A stretch of DNA of 64,000 nt from Phycomyces nitens. Lineage: Eukaryota; Mucoromycota; Mucoromycetes; Mucorales; Phycomycetaceae. The stretch spans positions 2,790,001-2,854,000 of the forward strand of contig JAHRBC010000007.1 of NCBI GenBank assembly GCA_022702545.1, given 5' to 3'. The first letter of the stretch is position 1. Each line of letters opens with the position of its first letter. Under the pieces are notes generated by a model, which was given only the letters and a program-made list of their open reading frames with translations, was not told where the DNA came from and did no database searches. The position numbers were made by a program, and so were the translations under genes. Positions 44,078 through 54,417 of the stretch are shown here, one piece after another.

Positions 44078-45243
44078 TTATACATCGTTTCTAAAAGCCC
44101 ACTGTGGGAGGCGGGAAACCACGTCATTTGGGGCCGCTGAGTTTGACACACTCTTAAAAACCCGAGGCAAGAATTGATGGGAATGCAAACCCATTCCATC
44201 AAGGACATGAGAGTCAACAATAGTGATGAGTCTATTAAACTGAAATACAAGTATTAATATTTTATATAACAATTCAGACACGTAACCCAGTTATTGCCTT
44301 ATTATTATTTACCTCATCACTTCTCCATCCTGGGCGAACAGTATGGATGACACGTTTGGTGCCACTTTCAGATGTCTCTACATCAGATTCACCCTCGGAC
44401 ATTGCCTCCCTTATGATCATGTTGGCACAATCTTTGCCCATCATCTCATTGATTGCGTCCTCATTGTCAAGGTAGGCATTCAAGCGCCGAGAATGGCTCT
44501 AAAATTCTCAGTTAATACTGCTTCTTTGATATTAAATATTTATTAGTTATTTAAAGTATATCTTACCTCGCCTGCACGGTTTGCCCTTCTTGAACGAGTG
44601 TTCACGGCAGCTTTTGCCGAAGAAGACTTCTTGTCTTTGGAACTTTGGCTCCTGAAGTTGGTGTGAAGATTCTTGTGCAAGTCACTTCTCCTCATTCCCT
44701 TGCTCTCAAACTTGGGCTCCAAGTAGTTGAGAATCCTAACAACTAACTCCTTGTTTGGACTTTGGTTGAAAGGAACGTCTGTATTCCACCTTGGCTTGTT
44801 ATTGTTTGCCAAGATCTCTGCAGTTATTCTCGACGAAAACTTTGGCTTCCACATATATTTGCGAATCGCCGTCTGACACAGTATATGAGATAATGAATTG
44901 ATAACATACTATATAATTTGCTACTTACATAGACATCGTTGTTTGTCTGCTTGGTTGGCACAACTGGTAGAAGAGCAACAGGTGCAACAGGAATGGCAGG
45001 AGAGTTGACAAGAGCAGTGTTATGGGCACTACCCAATGCACCAATTGCTCTAATGGCTGAAGCATTACCAGCCACAACAACGTTGAGTTGAGCCTTTACA
45101 GACCCCACTTGCACTTCGACGTTTGTCATTTTGCCTTCCATCTCGGAAAGCTTTGCCATAATCTGTTCCATGTCAGGAGCAGGAGCAGAAGTAGGACCAG
45201 CAGGAGTGGGACGAGGAGCAATTGTTCTTCTTTGGTTAACCAT
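44078..45243 (-). CDS. E6 gene B, four exons, intact, 322 aa
   Basis: Function unknown; almost identical to E2 gene B. Exons are 45243-44929, 44872-44567, 44498-44313 and 44239-44078 (315, 306, 186 and 162 nt), all phase 0. Exon 1 has one Ala-Pro repeat fewer than E2 (7 residues). The coiled-coil-like SEMEGKMTNVEVQVGSVKAQ stretch, the NNNKPRWNTDVPFN block, GESDVETSE and GWRSDE are present. No lesions. Confidence 0.86.
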
Positions 45244-45353
45244 TTTCTAGAATATGATAAAGTATATTTCGATTATAATTATTAGTTTTTGTTCAATTGA
45301 AATAAAAATAAATATAATATACGTACAAAAACTGTTTGGGTGAGTGAGTAAGT

Positions 45354-45389
<36 letters not shown>

Positions 45390-45682
45390 GTAAGAGAGGT
45401 TGAATATCAAAAAGGCCGTTATATATAGGCATTTTGAATGACTATAAAGATGTTCCTCTATTGTCTTGAAGCACTGAGATGCAAATCGGCCTTGATATTG
45501 TTTTTGGGCTCAATCCATCATGCTTTCCGCAGCATGCTTCAAAGGTGAAAAAATTTCAGACTCTCTCCTTTTTCTTTGGTTCCCTTTATTTTTCCTTTTG
45601 TTTGCTTTTTGATATCGGCGCCTTTCTCTGGTAAGACATTTTTTATACCTCTTTATACACACAAATTAATCTCTTTTCATAG
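45244..45682. promoter_or_regulatory. E6 divergent promoter region of genes B and C
   Basis: Contains a TG microsatellite (about 45356-45385), a TATATATA box near 45421 for gene B, a pyrimidine tract, and a likely 5'UTR intron for gene C (CTG|GTAAGAC near 45630 to CTTTTCATAG) whose acceptor immediately precedes the gene C ATG. Confidence 0.5.
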
Positions 45683-46415
45683 ATGTGCGCTCCCATTCCA
45701 ACTCATCCTTTCCACAATGGCCATCTAGACAAATACTCACTGGCCGCATTCACTGGTACCATCATCATGATAAAAATTATTTTCACTTTCTCTCTTAGAT
45801 TGGCCAAACAACTTATGTAAGGATGCCATCGGCACCAGGTAAATTTTTTCTTTCAATCATACTTGTTCCCTCTCTGACTCTATTCCATTGTAGACTGCCC
45901 TTTCTATTCACACCATCGGCCTCCTCCATCATTCGCGATTGTAATCATAAAGGTAATATTCTTTATAAATCTCTTTTTACTTATCTAAAATATTATTCAG
46001 ACTATTTATTAATAATTATTATGTGTTTTATAGACTCACTTGGGCTTCCTTTGCACACCATGCCCCCTACTTTGATAACCCATTTGGCTCCTGGTATGTA
46101 AATTAAATATATCATCACTCTGTTCACCCATATTAATTTTTATTCTCTTTTTTATAGTAAAACCCGCCACACAGCCCATCCAGCCTTACAATTCAAGTCC
46201 CCTTTGCGCACTCTTGCCCATCTCTTGCAATGTAAGTATCTTTTGACACACAAAAATTTTCTCTTTGTACCCCATATCATTAACACTTCTTTTATCTTTT
46301 ACAGAACACTCCCGCAGCCCAAAAAATCACTGGATATTCATATTTTTGCAGGTATTTTTTATGTAGAAAAATATTCCATCCAAATAGCAGCAGGCAACCG
46401 GGTAGAAACGGCTAG
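45683..46415 (+). CDS. E6 gene C: six small exons, 138 aa, unknown function
   Basis: Exons are 45683-45755, 45799-45838, 45894-45952, 46034-46093, 46158-46231 and 46305-46415 (73, 40, 59, 60, 74 and 111 nt), identical in length and phase to E1 and E8. All introns are GT-AG; donors include GTACCA, GTAAAT, GTAATA, GTATGT and GTAAGT. The joined frame is open from ATG to TAG 46413-46415. The product has the TPSASSII-RDCNHK motif, a Pro/Thr-rich middle and a Cys-containing C-terminus YFCRYFLCRK. Divergent to gene B, so probably driven by a shared bidirectional promoter. No family recognised. Confidence 0.75.
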
Positions 46416-46898
46416 GCCATAGGAATAGGCGTAATAGTAGACCCTAAACCTAGAAACATTCTATTCTTTCTAATAAAAATAAAAACGTAAAACATTACCA
46501 ATCAATTATAAATGGGAAATCAAATAATGGGTGATATATTATTGGTCAAAAAGAATAAAGAAGATTAAATACTACACTATGAGGATGAAAAAAGTGTAGT
46601 AAAGATGTAAAATACTACAGTGTTATTCTCTCAAAATAGATTCTTTCAAAACGGAACCGCACATTTAAATGCTTAATCCCCCCATAACCTAATTAGATAT
46701 ACCCGCCGAAAGTGCTACTGGACCTCAGCTGCAGCACCTCTTTCAATAATTATGCTAGCAATTATCACGACATACTGCTAGCAGCTAAGACCAGGTTGTT
46801 CTCAAGCGGAATTATATGTAGAGTCTATCATAATTCAGGTAATTACACTATTGTTTACTTATCTTTCCGCACTGGTAATCAAGCCCGTTTTTCCAGTG
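46416..46898. other. E6 right subterminal region and terminus
   Basis: No gene seen. The conserved subterminal motif is at about 46694-46738 (GAAAGTGCTACTG then GACCTCAGCTGCAGCAC), ending 160 bp before the terminus. GCTAGC-containing repeats (TATGCTAGCAATT, TACTGCTAGCAGC) follow at 46748-46787. The terminal inverted repeat ends at 46898. Confidence 0.55.
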
Positions 46899-47285
46899 AG
46901 TGGCAGGAATCTCTTCTCCAAAATTGTTAATGGCCTTAATGGCTTCACGGGTTCCAGCAATGATGACACCAAGTCTGGCATCTATCGTTACCAGTTTGGT
47001 GTTGGAGGTCACCAACTCGCCTTCTACATTGGTGACCTTATCTTCCACTCTGGTCATATTGTCTTGAATTCCAGAGAGCATCTTGACAATTTGCTCCATG
47101 TTGCACTGGAAAAACAACCCTGAATACACTAGTGGCCAAGTTGCCCTAAACTGGTATTAATGTGGGGTCGTTTTCCAACTCAACTGTTTTTCTTGTGTTC
47201 ATGTCAAAAATATAATATTGGCATTTTCTATTGGCCCAGATATAATAAGCATTAGAGTATTACTTTGTATTGTTATAAAAGTATA

Positions 47286-47694
47286 CACTGCAAAAGAGGG
47301 GCTGTTTGTAGTACCAGAAATCCGGCATTATGGTACTGAAAAGGGGTGGGTTTCACCTAGTTTAAATATTTTTTCAACTAGGAGGCATGCTAGCTTCACA
47401 GGTACCTCGGTGTCATGGTTTGCAGTAGTAGAAACATGTAAAAATGTGCCGCAGGTGAGGTCTGTTAGCACTTTCGGTATATAGATCTGATTTGGAACGA
47501 TGAAAAAAAGTATTTAAAAGAACGGTTCTATTTTGGTCGTCTCAACGTGGTCGTTGAAATGTTCAGATACGTCACATATCTTTATGTTGCGAGTTGTAGA
47601 AACTCGATGTATCTACTAGTGGTTACTACCCAAGACCAATCAAATCAAACACTTGAAAGCCTCTTTATTCTTCTTCACCAGTAATATATCACCC
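47286..47694. other. E8 left (gene B side) terminal region
   Basis: No gene. It holds the terminal repeat and the conserved subterminal motif (minus strand, 47489-47440: CCGAAAGTGCTAACAG then CCTCACCTGCGGCAC), whose outer edge lies 154 bp from the terminus. R3 interrupts the region at 47691-47694. Confidence 0.55.
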
Positions 47695-47967
47695 TGAAAT
47701 GAAGTACTTGGATATTGGGTTAATTCAGATCGATTGTGATTTGGCAGGTTTCAATTCGCTGTAAATTTCTGTTATTGTTAAATTGAATCTTAGTCGCTAT
47801 TGTTCTTTTCCCCCCCTTTCTTTGACTATATTATTGTTCCACTTATTGTATTATCTTAACCAACGAGCTATATTCGGTATGTCTTAGAACTATTTTATCA
47901 TTCTTATCTAACTGTTTTCACAGTTGGTTCTTTTAATAAATCAATAAATTCAATTCAATCCGGAACA
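47695..47967 (+). repeat. R3 5' LTR
   Basis: 273 bp, TGAAATGAAG...TCCGGAACA. It has a CCCCCCC tract, and TTTTAATAAATCAATAAATT as likely polyadenylation signals close to the 3' end. Confidence 0.96.
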
Positions 47968-47983
47968 ATTGGTGCCTTCTGCC
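47968..47983 (+). other. R3 primer binding site
   Basis: AT spacer then TGGTGCCTTCTGCC, the form expected for pairing with a tRNA 3' end. Same 2-base spacer as R1; the tRNA is not identified. Confidence 0.55.
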
Positions 47984-48068
47984 AGAAGCTTCGCCACGTG
48001 CTCAACCGTAAATCGATCAAATCCACAAAGCAAGCTTCTGTTTTTACTGGTCTTCCTGCTAAATCGAG

Positions 48069-51000
48069 ATGACCCAATTTGTCAAGTGCCCTAAATACAA
48101 GAAGGGGGACGACCCAATCACTTGGTTGACCCGCTATGACAAGATTGCAAGCTTCAACAAGTGGGAATCCGATGCAAAGCTTTTATATGTAGATAATTGC
48201 TTTGAGGGTCGTATTCAAGAATGGTCCGTGTACCAGGACTTCCAAACCTGGGAAGAATTCAAGGACGCTTTCATGGAAAAGTTCTCCAAGCGAACTAGCC
48301 TTCCCAAGATCGTTGGAAAAATACTTACGTTCCAAATGAAGCGCAAAGAATCAGTCAGGCAGTATGTTGACAGGTTCGAGAAACTTCGAATTCAATATGA
48401 CAGGGAGCGGCAAAGATCCATCGGTCGCAAGGTCCCTGGTCAATCTTTTGAATCTCAGTCAGTTAAAATCCCTACTACCGAGGACAAGTCAGATCCCAAA
48501 ATAATCAAGGAGACCGTTAGCAAGGAATCCGATGCCGAACTGACTATCTCTGAAACGGGCATGGTCAAGCATTTCATCAAGGGTGTTTCATCCAAGAGCT
48601 TACGTCGTTCTTTACGTCTCGAGCATCCGTCAAACCTGAAGAACGTTTACCAATTACTCAAGCAAAATTGTGACTCGGATTCTAGTGACTCGGAATCGGA
48701 AGAGTCAGATTCAGGGGATGAAAAGGACAATGGTGAGGACTCGGATTCAGGGACCGAATCCGAAACTCAGGACAAGAAAAGCACTAAGAATCGAACCAAG
48801 GCCAACAAGAAATCAAGCATGAATCAATCTAAGAATCCAGAACCTAACGACATGGAACTTCTAGTTCAAGGATTTAAAGAGATGAGTTTGATGCTTGGAG
48901 AGCTTAAGAAAACTGTCAATCAACCCAAACCCAGAGCAAATACTTGTTACAACTGTAAGGAAACCGATCACATGGCAACCAACTGCAAGAATCCGTGTGG
49001 CCTATGCAACAGTAAGGAACACGTACACTTCCAGTGCCAGCTCTATCAACCCAAAAAGAAGAAAACAGAGTCGGCATTGCTCATGGACTTTGCAGAAGAA
49101 GTATTGCTGGGCGATGTCAATAAAGAACAACAAGAATCTCGTGCTCAAGTCAAGAACAAGATTTCCAATACAAGGGCGGGTACCCAGTTCAAGCCAGTTG
49201 TGGCATCTCGTAAGGTCAAGAAACTGGTCATCCCTCCGGAGGTACTGGAAGGACAAGTCAACAGTAAGGCAAACAAGGGCCATAAGGTGACAAGTCCAAC
49301 AGTAGAAGATGTGATCATGAGCGAACATTCTCCAATGCCTGTCACTCAAACCCCGATGCGGGTAACCGCTCGGCAAGTTCAAACAGGATTGGCAGAAGAA
49401 GCATTCACGGCAGTTGATGCAGTCAATAGACCCGTCTTTGCTCTCTCACTAGCCCAGATCGCAGACATCTCTCCCAGTGCTCGCACTCAAATCAAGGCGG
49501 CTCTCACGAAACCACACCGCAAGAATAACGAACCGGTTGCAGTCCCCAAGTTTTCAGTGAACTCTAACCATTATCTCATGGATCAAGAGCCAGAAACCAA
49601 GACTAACAGTGGCATTCCTGAGGGAAATGGTGCTCCAAGAACCAAAGGAACAGTCAATGGCATACCTTGTGAGATCATTCTGGATGGCGGATGCACTCCT
49701 TGCATCATCAGTTACAATTTCCTCAGGAAGTTAGGCATTACCCATCTCGAATCAACGGGTCGTCAGTTGTCGTTGGGAGATGGAAGAACCATCAAGGCCG
49801 AGGGAATGACCACCAACCTAGAAGTCAGCATAGGCAATCTATCGTCTATCACTTTCAGGGCTCTGTGTCTGGACGTGGGAGACAAGTACGATTTCTTGAT
49901 CAGTCGAGTTGGTCTTCATCACTTGCGCCTGGGTACCGACTGGTCCACTCACCTGTGGTATACAAGAACATCTGCGGGTGTCATCCCTTGCGAAGTATAC
50001 TATGAACCTCAACCTGTGATCCAGGAAGAGGAATCCGACCAAGAGGGAGAGTCAGAAAACGAGTACGAAGGGTTTCTACTCATGTTAACTTCGGACGAGG
50101 AGTCCGATACTGGTGAAGAATCCGAAGATCGTTTGGGTCATTTAAAAACGTCGATCTCGGAAAACCAAGCCCTCGGATCGGAACAAAAGGAAGCGCTGTG
50201 GTCCCTGGTCCAAGAAAACCGAGATTGTTTCGGTACATCGTACGAACATCTTTCACAAACCAACCTTGTGAAGTTACACATCGACACTGGGGAGTCTAAA
50301 CCTATTTACCGTCGTCCGCACGCCCACCTATCTCACTCAGAAAGGGAATTCTTGAGGGAAGATATAGAAGCCATGGTCAAAAACGGTATTCTGGTACCTT
50401 CCACGTACTTGCCCAGTAATTCTCAGTCCGGAGGCTGGAGTTTCCCTTGTCGATATGTCAAGAAAAAGACAGGAGATCGTAGACTGGTGACTCAATTCCA
50501 GGATTTGAATCAGGTGACGATCCGGGACACTTGGCCTCTACCTGCCATTACGGATATCCTAGAAGCTTTGGGTAAAGCGAGGATATTCTCTGCTCTGGAC
50601 CTGCTCAAGGGATTCCATCAAATCGCGGTCGAAGAAGAGTCTATCCCTAAACTTACCATTGCAACACCGTGGGGTAACTATTCGTATCGGGTCATGCCCT
50701 TTGGTATCCAGAATGGTCCGAGCACCTTTTCCAGAGCGATCCACCTTGCAATGTCACCGTTTTTGGAAAGATTCGCTGTTGCGTATATAGACGATGTCAC
50801 AGTCTATTCCCAGACATTCGATGAGCATATAGCCCACCTTCGTCAAGTCTTCCAGAGGTTCACAGAGGTGAACATGAAGCTAAATGCGAACAAATGTTTT
50901 CTGGCAAGGGAGTCCATCGATCTTTTGGGTTTCAGGGTGTCTTCAAGAGGCATCAAACCTTTGGAAAGCAAGGTTCAGAAGATAAGAGACTTCCCGAGGC

Positions 51001-52859
51001 CTGTTAATGAGACCGGTATTCGAGCCTTTGTCAATCTATGCGGCTTCTACCGTCGTCATGTCCAGTTGTTCAGTGACATTGCCAGTCCTCTCAACGAATT
51101 ACTTAAAAAGAAGAATGCCTTTGTCTGGTCCCAGGAATGCGAAAACTCTTTCGTAGCTATGAAGGAAGCAATAGCAAACGCTACGCTATTGGCGTTCCCA
51201 GATCCAGACTCTACATATCATGTTTACACGGATGCTTCCGATATTGGTATTGGGGCAGTTTTGACGCAAGTCGAAGAGGATGGGGTAGAGCGCCCGGTGT
51301 GCTTTTTGTCCAGGAAGTTGCAACCAGCGGAAGTCAAGTATCCCACCGTTGAGAAGGAACTCTTGGCTGTAATTTATGCTTTCGCGAAGCTAAGGAAGTA
51401 TATCCTTGATAAGGAGTTTATTCTGTTCACCGACAATTCGGCAGTAAGTTATCTCTTCACGAAAACCGATCCCAATCAACGATTGCAAAGATGGGTGTTG
51501 GCCACCCAAGAGTTTTCGTTTAAAGTCAAGCATATTCCTGGAAAGACCAATGTGGTAGCGGATGCTCTCTCTCGTTTCCCGCCGGCACAGGGGTTGCATG
51601 AGGAGGATGGGGAGGACGATCTTGAGTGTCTCTATGAGCACTTCTTTATTGAGGAAACCGACTATGAAGAGTGGTTGAGCGATATAATTGTTTATTTTGG
51701 TAACCCTGGAAACCCAGCTACCTCGGACAAGGTGAAGTCTAGAGCGGTCCGCTTCAAATTCCAGGACAACCATTTGTATCGTAAGGTTGGAGAGCGTTTT
51801 GTCCGCATTCCGTATATCAAAGAGCGTCCGGCCGTCATCAAGGAAATGCACGATGGCCACGGTCATTTTGGACAACATGCAACTTGGGCAAGACTATACT
51901 TGGAGTATTGGTGGCCGACTGCTTTTAGGGATGTCAAGGAGTATCTCTCCACTTGTAAGGAATGCCAGTTGTTTGCACCAGTGTCCAAACGGAAAGCAAT
52001 GGGGAAAGTTCCGGTTACCAGGTTATTCGAGCAGTTTGCCATCGATTTCGTTGGGCCTTTTCCGCGTTCAGTCCGCGGTAACTCCTATGTACTGGTTGCC
52101 GTAGAGTGCTTCTCGAGATGGCCTATTGCCATCGCATCTCCCAAGGCAGACGCTGTCACTGTCGCAAAGTTTTTGTACGAACATGTCTTTTGTCAATTTG
52201 GTCCACCGTCCCACTTACTCTCAGATAATGGAACGCATTTCGATAACCAGCTGGTGGAGCAATTCCTAAGTATCGTCAAGACTCACCATAAGTTCTCCGC
52301 TCCTTACCATCCTCAAACTAATGGTATGGTGGAGAAACTCAATGGTACCATCACCAAGGCAATCAAGAAACTGTCTTTAGAAGATCCAAAACGTTGGGAC
52401 TCCCATCTGCCGGCAATCTTGTACTCATATCGTACCAAGGCACATGAGGTAATACAAATCTCTCCATTCGAATTTTTGTATGGTCAAGTACCCAGATCGA
52501 TGCGCCAAGACGTCTTGCAGAAGTATGGCAATGCTCTCGGATTTGAGAGATTAAGCAAGCTAGTAACAAGGAACACTACTATCGAGGATTTTCCGCCTGC
52601 CCCTGTCGAACAGCCGACTGAAGAAAAGGTCTTCCTACCAGGGTCTACTGTTGTCCGAGTCCGTCCTAATAAGTCCAGCAAACTTGACTCAAACTACTCG
52701 CCTGAAGTCTTCACTGTGGTCGCAGGGTTCGGAAATGGTACTTACCAGCTCGCTGATAAGTTTGGACGTCTGTTGAAAAGGAGGGTCAATAGATCTACTT
52801 TGCGTCGCTTTTATAGTCGTAATGACGCCTATATCGCTCGTTCTTCGGTGGGATTGTGA
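48069..52859 (+). CDS. R3 Gag-Pol polyprotein, 1,596 aa, single frame
   Basis: Complete Ty3/Gypsy polyprotein without frameshift between Gag and Pol. Gag has a capsid region in the first 200 residues, an acidic Ser/Asp/Glu tract, and two CCHC knuckles (CYNCKETDHMATNC about 291, CGLCNSKEHVHFQC about 312). The protease motif is ILDGGCTPCIIS near 533 (DGG in place of the common D[ST]G). RT has MPFGIQNGPSTF and catalytic YIDD near 906; RNase H starts YTDASDIGIGAVL near 1053. Integrase has HGHFG...CKECQ, then Asp in AIDFVGPF (about 1323), Asp in LSDNGTHF (about 1383) and Glu in NGMVEKLNG (about 1420). The stop TGA at 52857-52859 is formed by the first three bases of the 3' LTR. Confidence 0.97.
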   Translation: MTQFVKCPKYKKGDDPITWLTRYDKIASFNKWESDAKLLYVDNCFEGRIQEWSVYQDFQTWEEFKDAFMEKFSKRTSLPKIVGKILTFQMKRKESVRQYVDRFEKLRIQYDRERQRSIGRKVPGQSFESQSVKIPTTEDKSDPKIIKETVSKESDAELTISETGMVKHFIKGVSSKSLRRSLRLEHPSNLKNVYQLLKQNCDSDSSDSESEESDSGDEKDNGEDSDSGTESETQDKKSTKNRTKANKKSSMNQSKNPEPNDMELLVQGFKEMSLMLGELKKTVNQPKPRANTCYNCKETDHMATNCKNPCGLCNSKEHVHFQCQLYQPKKKKTESALLMDFAEEVLLGDVNKEQQESRAQVKNKISNTRAGTQFKPVVASRKVKKLVIPPEVLEGQVNSKANKGHKVTSPTVEDVIMSEHSPMPVTQTPMRVTARQVQTGLAEEAFTAVDAVNRPVFALSLAQIADISPSARTQIKAALTKPHRKNNEPVAVPKFSVNSNHYLMDQEPETKTNSGIPEGNGAPRTKGTVNGIPCEIILDGGCTPCIISYNFLRKLGITHLESTGRQLSLGDGRTIKAEGMTTNLEVSIGNLSSITFRALCLDVGDKYDFLISRVGLHHLRLGTDWSTHLWYTRTSAGVIPCEVYYEPQPVIQEEESDQEGESENEYEGFLLMLTSDEESDTGEESEDRLGHLKTSISENQALGSEQKEALWSLVQENRDCFGTSYEHLSQTNLVKLHIDTGESKPIYRRPHAHLSHSEREFLREDIEAMVKNGILVPSTYLPSNSQSGGWSFPCRYVKKKTGDRRLVTQFQDLNQVTIRDTWPLPAITDILEALGKARIFSALDLLKGFHQIAVEEESIPKLTIATPWGNYSYRVMPFGIQNGPSTFSRAIHLAMSPFLERFAVAYIDDVTVYSQTFDEHIAHLRQVFQRFTEVNMKLNANKCFLARESIDLLGFRVSSRGIKPLESKVQKIRDFPRPVNETGIRAFVNLCGFYRRHVQLFSDIASPLNELLKKKNAFVWSQECENSFVAMKEAIANATLLAFPDPDSTYHVYTDASDIGIGAVLTQVEEDGVERPVCFLSRKLQPAEVKYPTVEKELLAVIYAFAKLRKYILDKEFILFTDNSAVSYLFTKTDPNQRLQRWVLATQEFSFKVKHIPGKTNVVADALSRFPPAQGLHEEDGEDDLECLYEHFFIEETDYEEWLSDIIVYFGNPGNPATSDKVKSRAVRFKFQDNHLYRKVGERFVRIPYIKERPAVIKEMHDGHGHFGQHATWARLYLEYWWPTAFRDVKEYLSTCKECQLFAPVSKRKAMGKVPVTRLFEQFAIDFVGPFPRSVRGNSYVLVAVECFSRWPIAIASPKADAVTVAKFLYEHVFCQFGPPSHLLSDNGTHFDNQLVEQFLSIVKTHHKFSAPYHPQTNGMVEKLNGTITKAIKKLSLEDPKRWDSHLPAILYSYRTKAHEVIQISPFEFLYGQVPRSMRQDVLQKYGNALGFERLSKLVTRNTTIEDFPPAPVEQPTEEKVFLPGSTVVRVRPNKSSKLDSNYSPEVFTVVAGFGNGTYQLADKFGRLLKRRVNRSTLRRFYSRNDAYIARSSVGL

Positions 52860-53129
52860 AATGAAGTACTTGGATATTGGGTTAATTCAGATCGATTGTG
52901 ATTTGGCAGGTTTCAATTCGCTGTAAATTTCTGTTATTGTTAAATTGAATCTTAGTCGCTATTGTTCTTTTCCCCCCCTTTCTTTGACTATATTATTGTT
53001 CCACTTATTGTATTATCTTAACCAACGAGCTATATTCGGTATGTCTTAGAACTATTTTATCATTCTTATCTAACTGTTTTCACAGTTGGTTCTTTTAATA
53101 AATCAATAAATTCAATTCAATCCGGAACA
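52857..53129 (+). repeat. R3 3' LTR
   Basis: 273 bp, matching the 5' LTR base for base by eye. A short purine-rich GGTGGGATTG precedes it as the likely polypurine tract, inside the last codons of pol. Confidence 0.95.
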
Positions 53130-53245
53130 ACCCATTATTTGATTTCCCATTTATATTGGATTGGTAATGGTTTACGCTTTTATTTTTATTGGAAAGAATA
53201 GAATGTTTCTAGGTTTAGGGTCTATTATTACGCCTATTCCTATGC
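53130..53245. other. E8 3' flank of gene C
   Basis: E8 sequence between R3 and the stop codon of gene C (minus strand). Includes TCTTTCCAATAAAAATAA on the gene C strand, a likely polyadenylation signal conserved in E1 and E6. No gene. Confidence 0.5.
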
Positions 53246-53981
53246 CTAGCCGTTTCTACCCGGTTGCTTGCTGCTATTTGGATGGAATATTTTTCTACAT
53301 AAAAAATACCTGCAAAAATATGAATATCCAGCAATTTTTTGGGCTGCAGGAGTGTTCTGTAAAAGATAAAGAAGTGTTAATGATGTGGGGTACAAAGAGA
53401 AAATTTTTGTGTGTCAAAAGATACTTACATTGCAAGAGATGGGCAAGAGTGCGCAAAGGGGACTTGAATTTTAAGGCTGGATGGGCTGTGTGGCAGGTTT
53501 TACTATAAAAAAGGGAATAAAAATTAATATGGGTGAACAGAGTGATGATATATTTAATTTACATACCAGGAGCCAAATGGGTTATCAAAGTAGGGGGTAT
53601 GGTGTGTAAAGGAAGCCCAAGTGAGTCTATAAAACACATAATAATAATAATTAATAAATAATCTGAATAATATTTTGGATAAGCAAAAAGAGATTTATAA
53701 AGAATATTACCTTTATGATTACAATTGCGAATGATGGAGGAGGCCGATGGCATGAATAGAAAGGGCAGTCTACAATGGAATAGAGTCAGAGAGGGAACAA
53801 GTATGATTGAAAGAAAAATTTTTACCTGGTGCCGATGGCATCCCTATATAAGTTGTTTGGCCAATCTAAAAGAGAAAGTGAAAATAATTTTTATCAAGAT
53901 GATGGTACCAGTGAATGCGGCCAGTGAGTATTTGTCTAGATGGCCATTGTGGAAAGGATGAGTTGCAATGGGAGCGCACAT
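53246..53981 (-). pseudogene. E8 gene C: six exons, one nonsense codon
   Basis: Exons are 53981-53909, 53865-53826, 53769-53711, 53626-53567, 53502-53429 and 53356-53246, lengths 73, 40, 59, 60, 74 and 111 nt as in E1 and E6, all with GT-AG borders. The frame is open except for TAA at 53473-53471 in exon 5 where the others have TAC. It ends at the same TAG. Substitutions against E6 elsewhere keep the frame. This copy would give a truncated product of about 87 residues. Confidence 0.68.
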
Positions 53982-54417
53982 CTATGAAAAAGAGGTTAAT
54001 TTGTGTGTATAAAGAGGTATAAAAAATGTCTTACCAGAGAAAGGCGCCAATATCAAAAAAGCAAGGAAAAGGAAAAATAAAGGGAACCAAAAAAAAGGAG
54101 AGAGTCTGAAATTTTTTCACCTTTGAAGCATGCTGCGGAAAGCATGATGGATTAAGCCCAAAAACAATATCAAGGCCGATTTGCATCTCAGTGCTTCAAG
54201 ACAATAGAGGAACATCTTTATAGTCATTCAAAATGCCTATATATAACGGCCTTTTTGATATTCAACCTCTCTTACCTTTACACACACACACACACACACA
54301 CACACTTACTCACCCACCCAACAAAACAGTTTTTGTATGTATATTATATTTATTTTTATTTCAATTGAACAAAAACTAATAATTATAATCGAAATATACT
54401 TTACCATATTCTAGAAA
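53982..54417. promoter_or_regulatory. E8 divergent promoter region of genes B and C
   Basis: Mirror of the E6 region: gene C leader intron (acceptor adjoining ATG), purine-rich tract on this strand, TATATA box for gene B near 54240 and a CA microsatellite at about 54281-54305. Confidence 0.5.

Larger units (their letters stand above)
40621..46898 (+). mobile_element. E6: CACTA-like element, 6,278 bp, AGT target duplication
   Basis: Inverted ends are CACTGGAAAAATGGGCTGGA (left) and CACTGGAAAAACGGGCTTGA (right, read inward), similar for about 29 bp. AGT stands at 40618-40620 and 46899-46901; the intact site in E8 gene B has it once. Gene A is broken; genes B and C are open. Confidence 0.96.
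39705..47103 (-). pseudogene. E5 gene B, split by E6, cut by E7, one nonsense codon
   Basis: Exons 2-4 are 40477-40172, 40111-39926 and 39866-39705 (306, 186 and 162 nt). Exon 1 is 40620-40534 plus 47103-46902, interrupted by E6; its 5' end with the ATG is beyond E7, outside the window. TGA at 39940-39938 replaces TGG of the conserved WRS motif. This is the only gene B copy split by insertions and the only one with a nonsense mutation. Confidence 0.9.
47695..53129 (+). mobile_element. R3: intact Ty3/Gypsy retrotransposon, 5,435 bp
   Basis: LTRs of 273 bp (47695-47967 and 52857-53129) show no difference that I can find. ACCC is duplicated at 47691-47694 and 53130-53133; removing R3 restores E8 sequence also found in E1 and E6. 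A single Gag-Pol frame of 1,596 codons fills the interior. A primer-binding TGG follows 2 bases after the 5' LTR. All points to a very recent, probably still active insertion. Confidence 0.97.
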
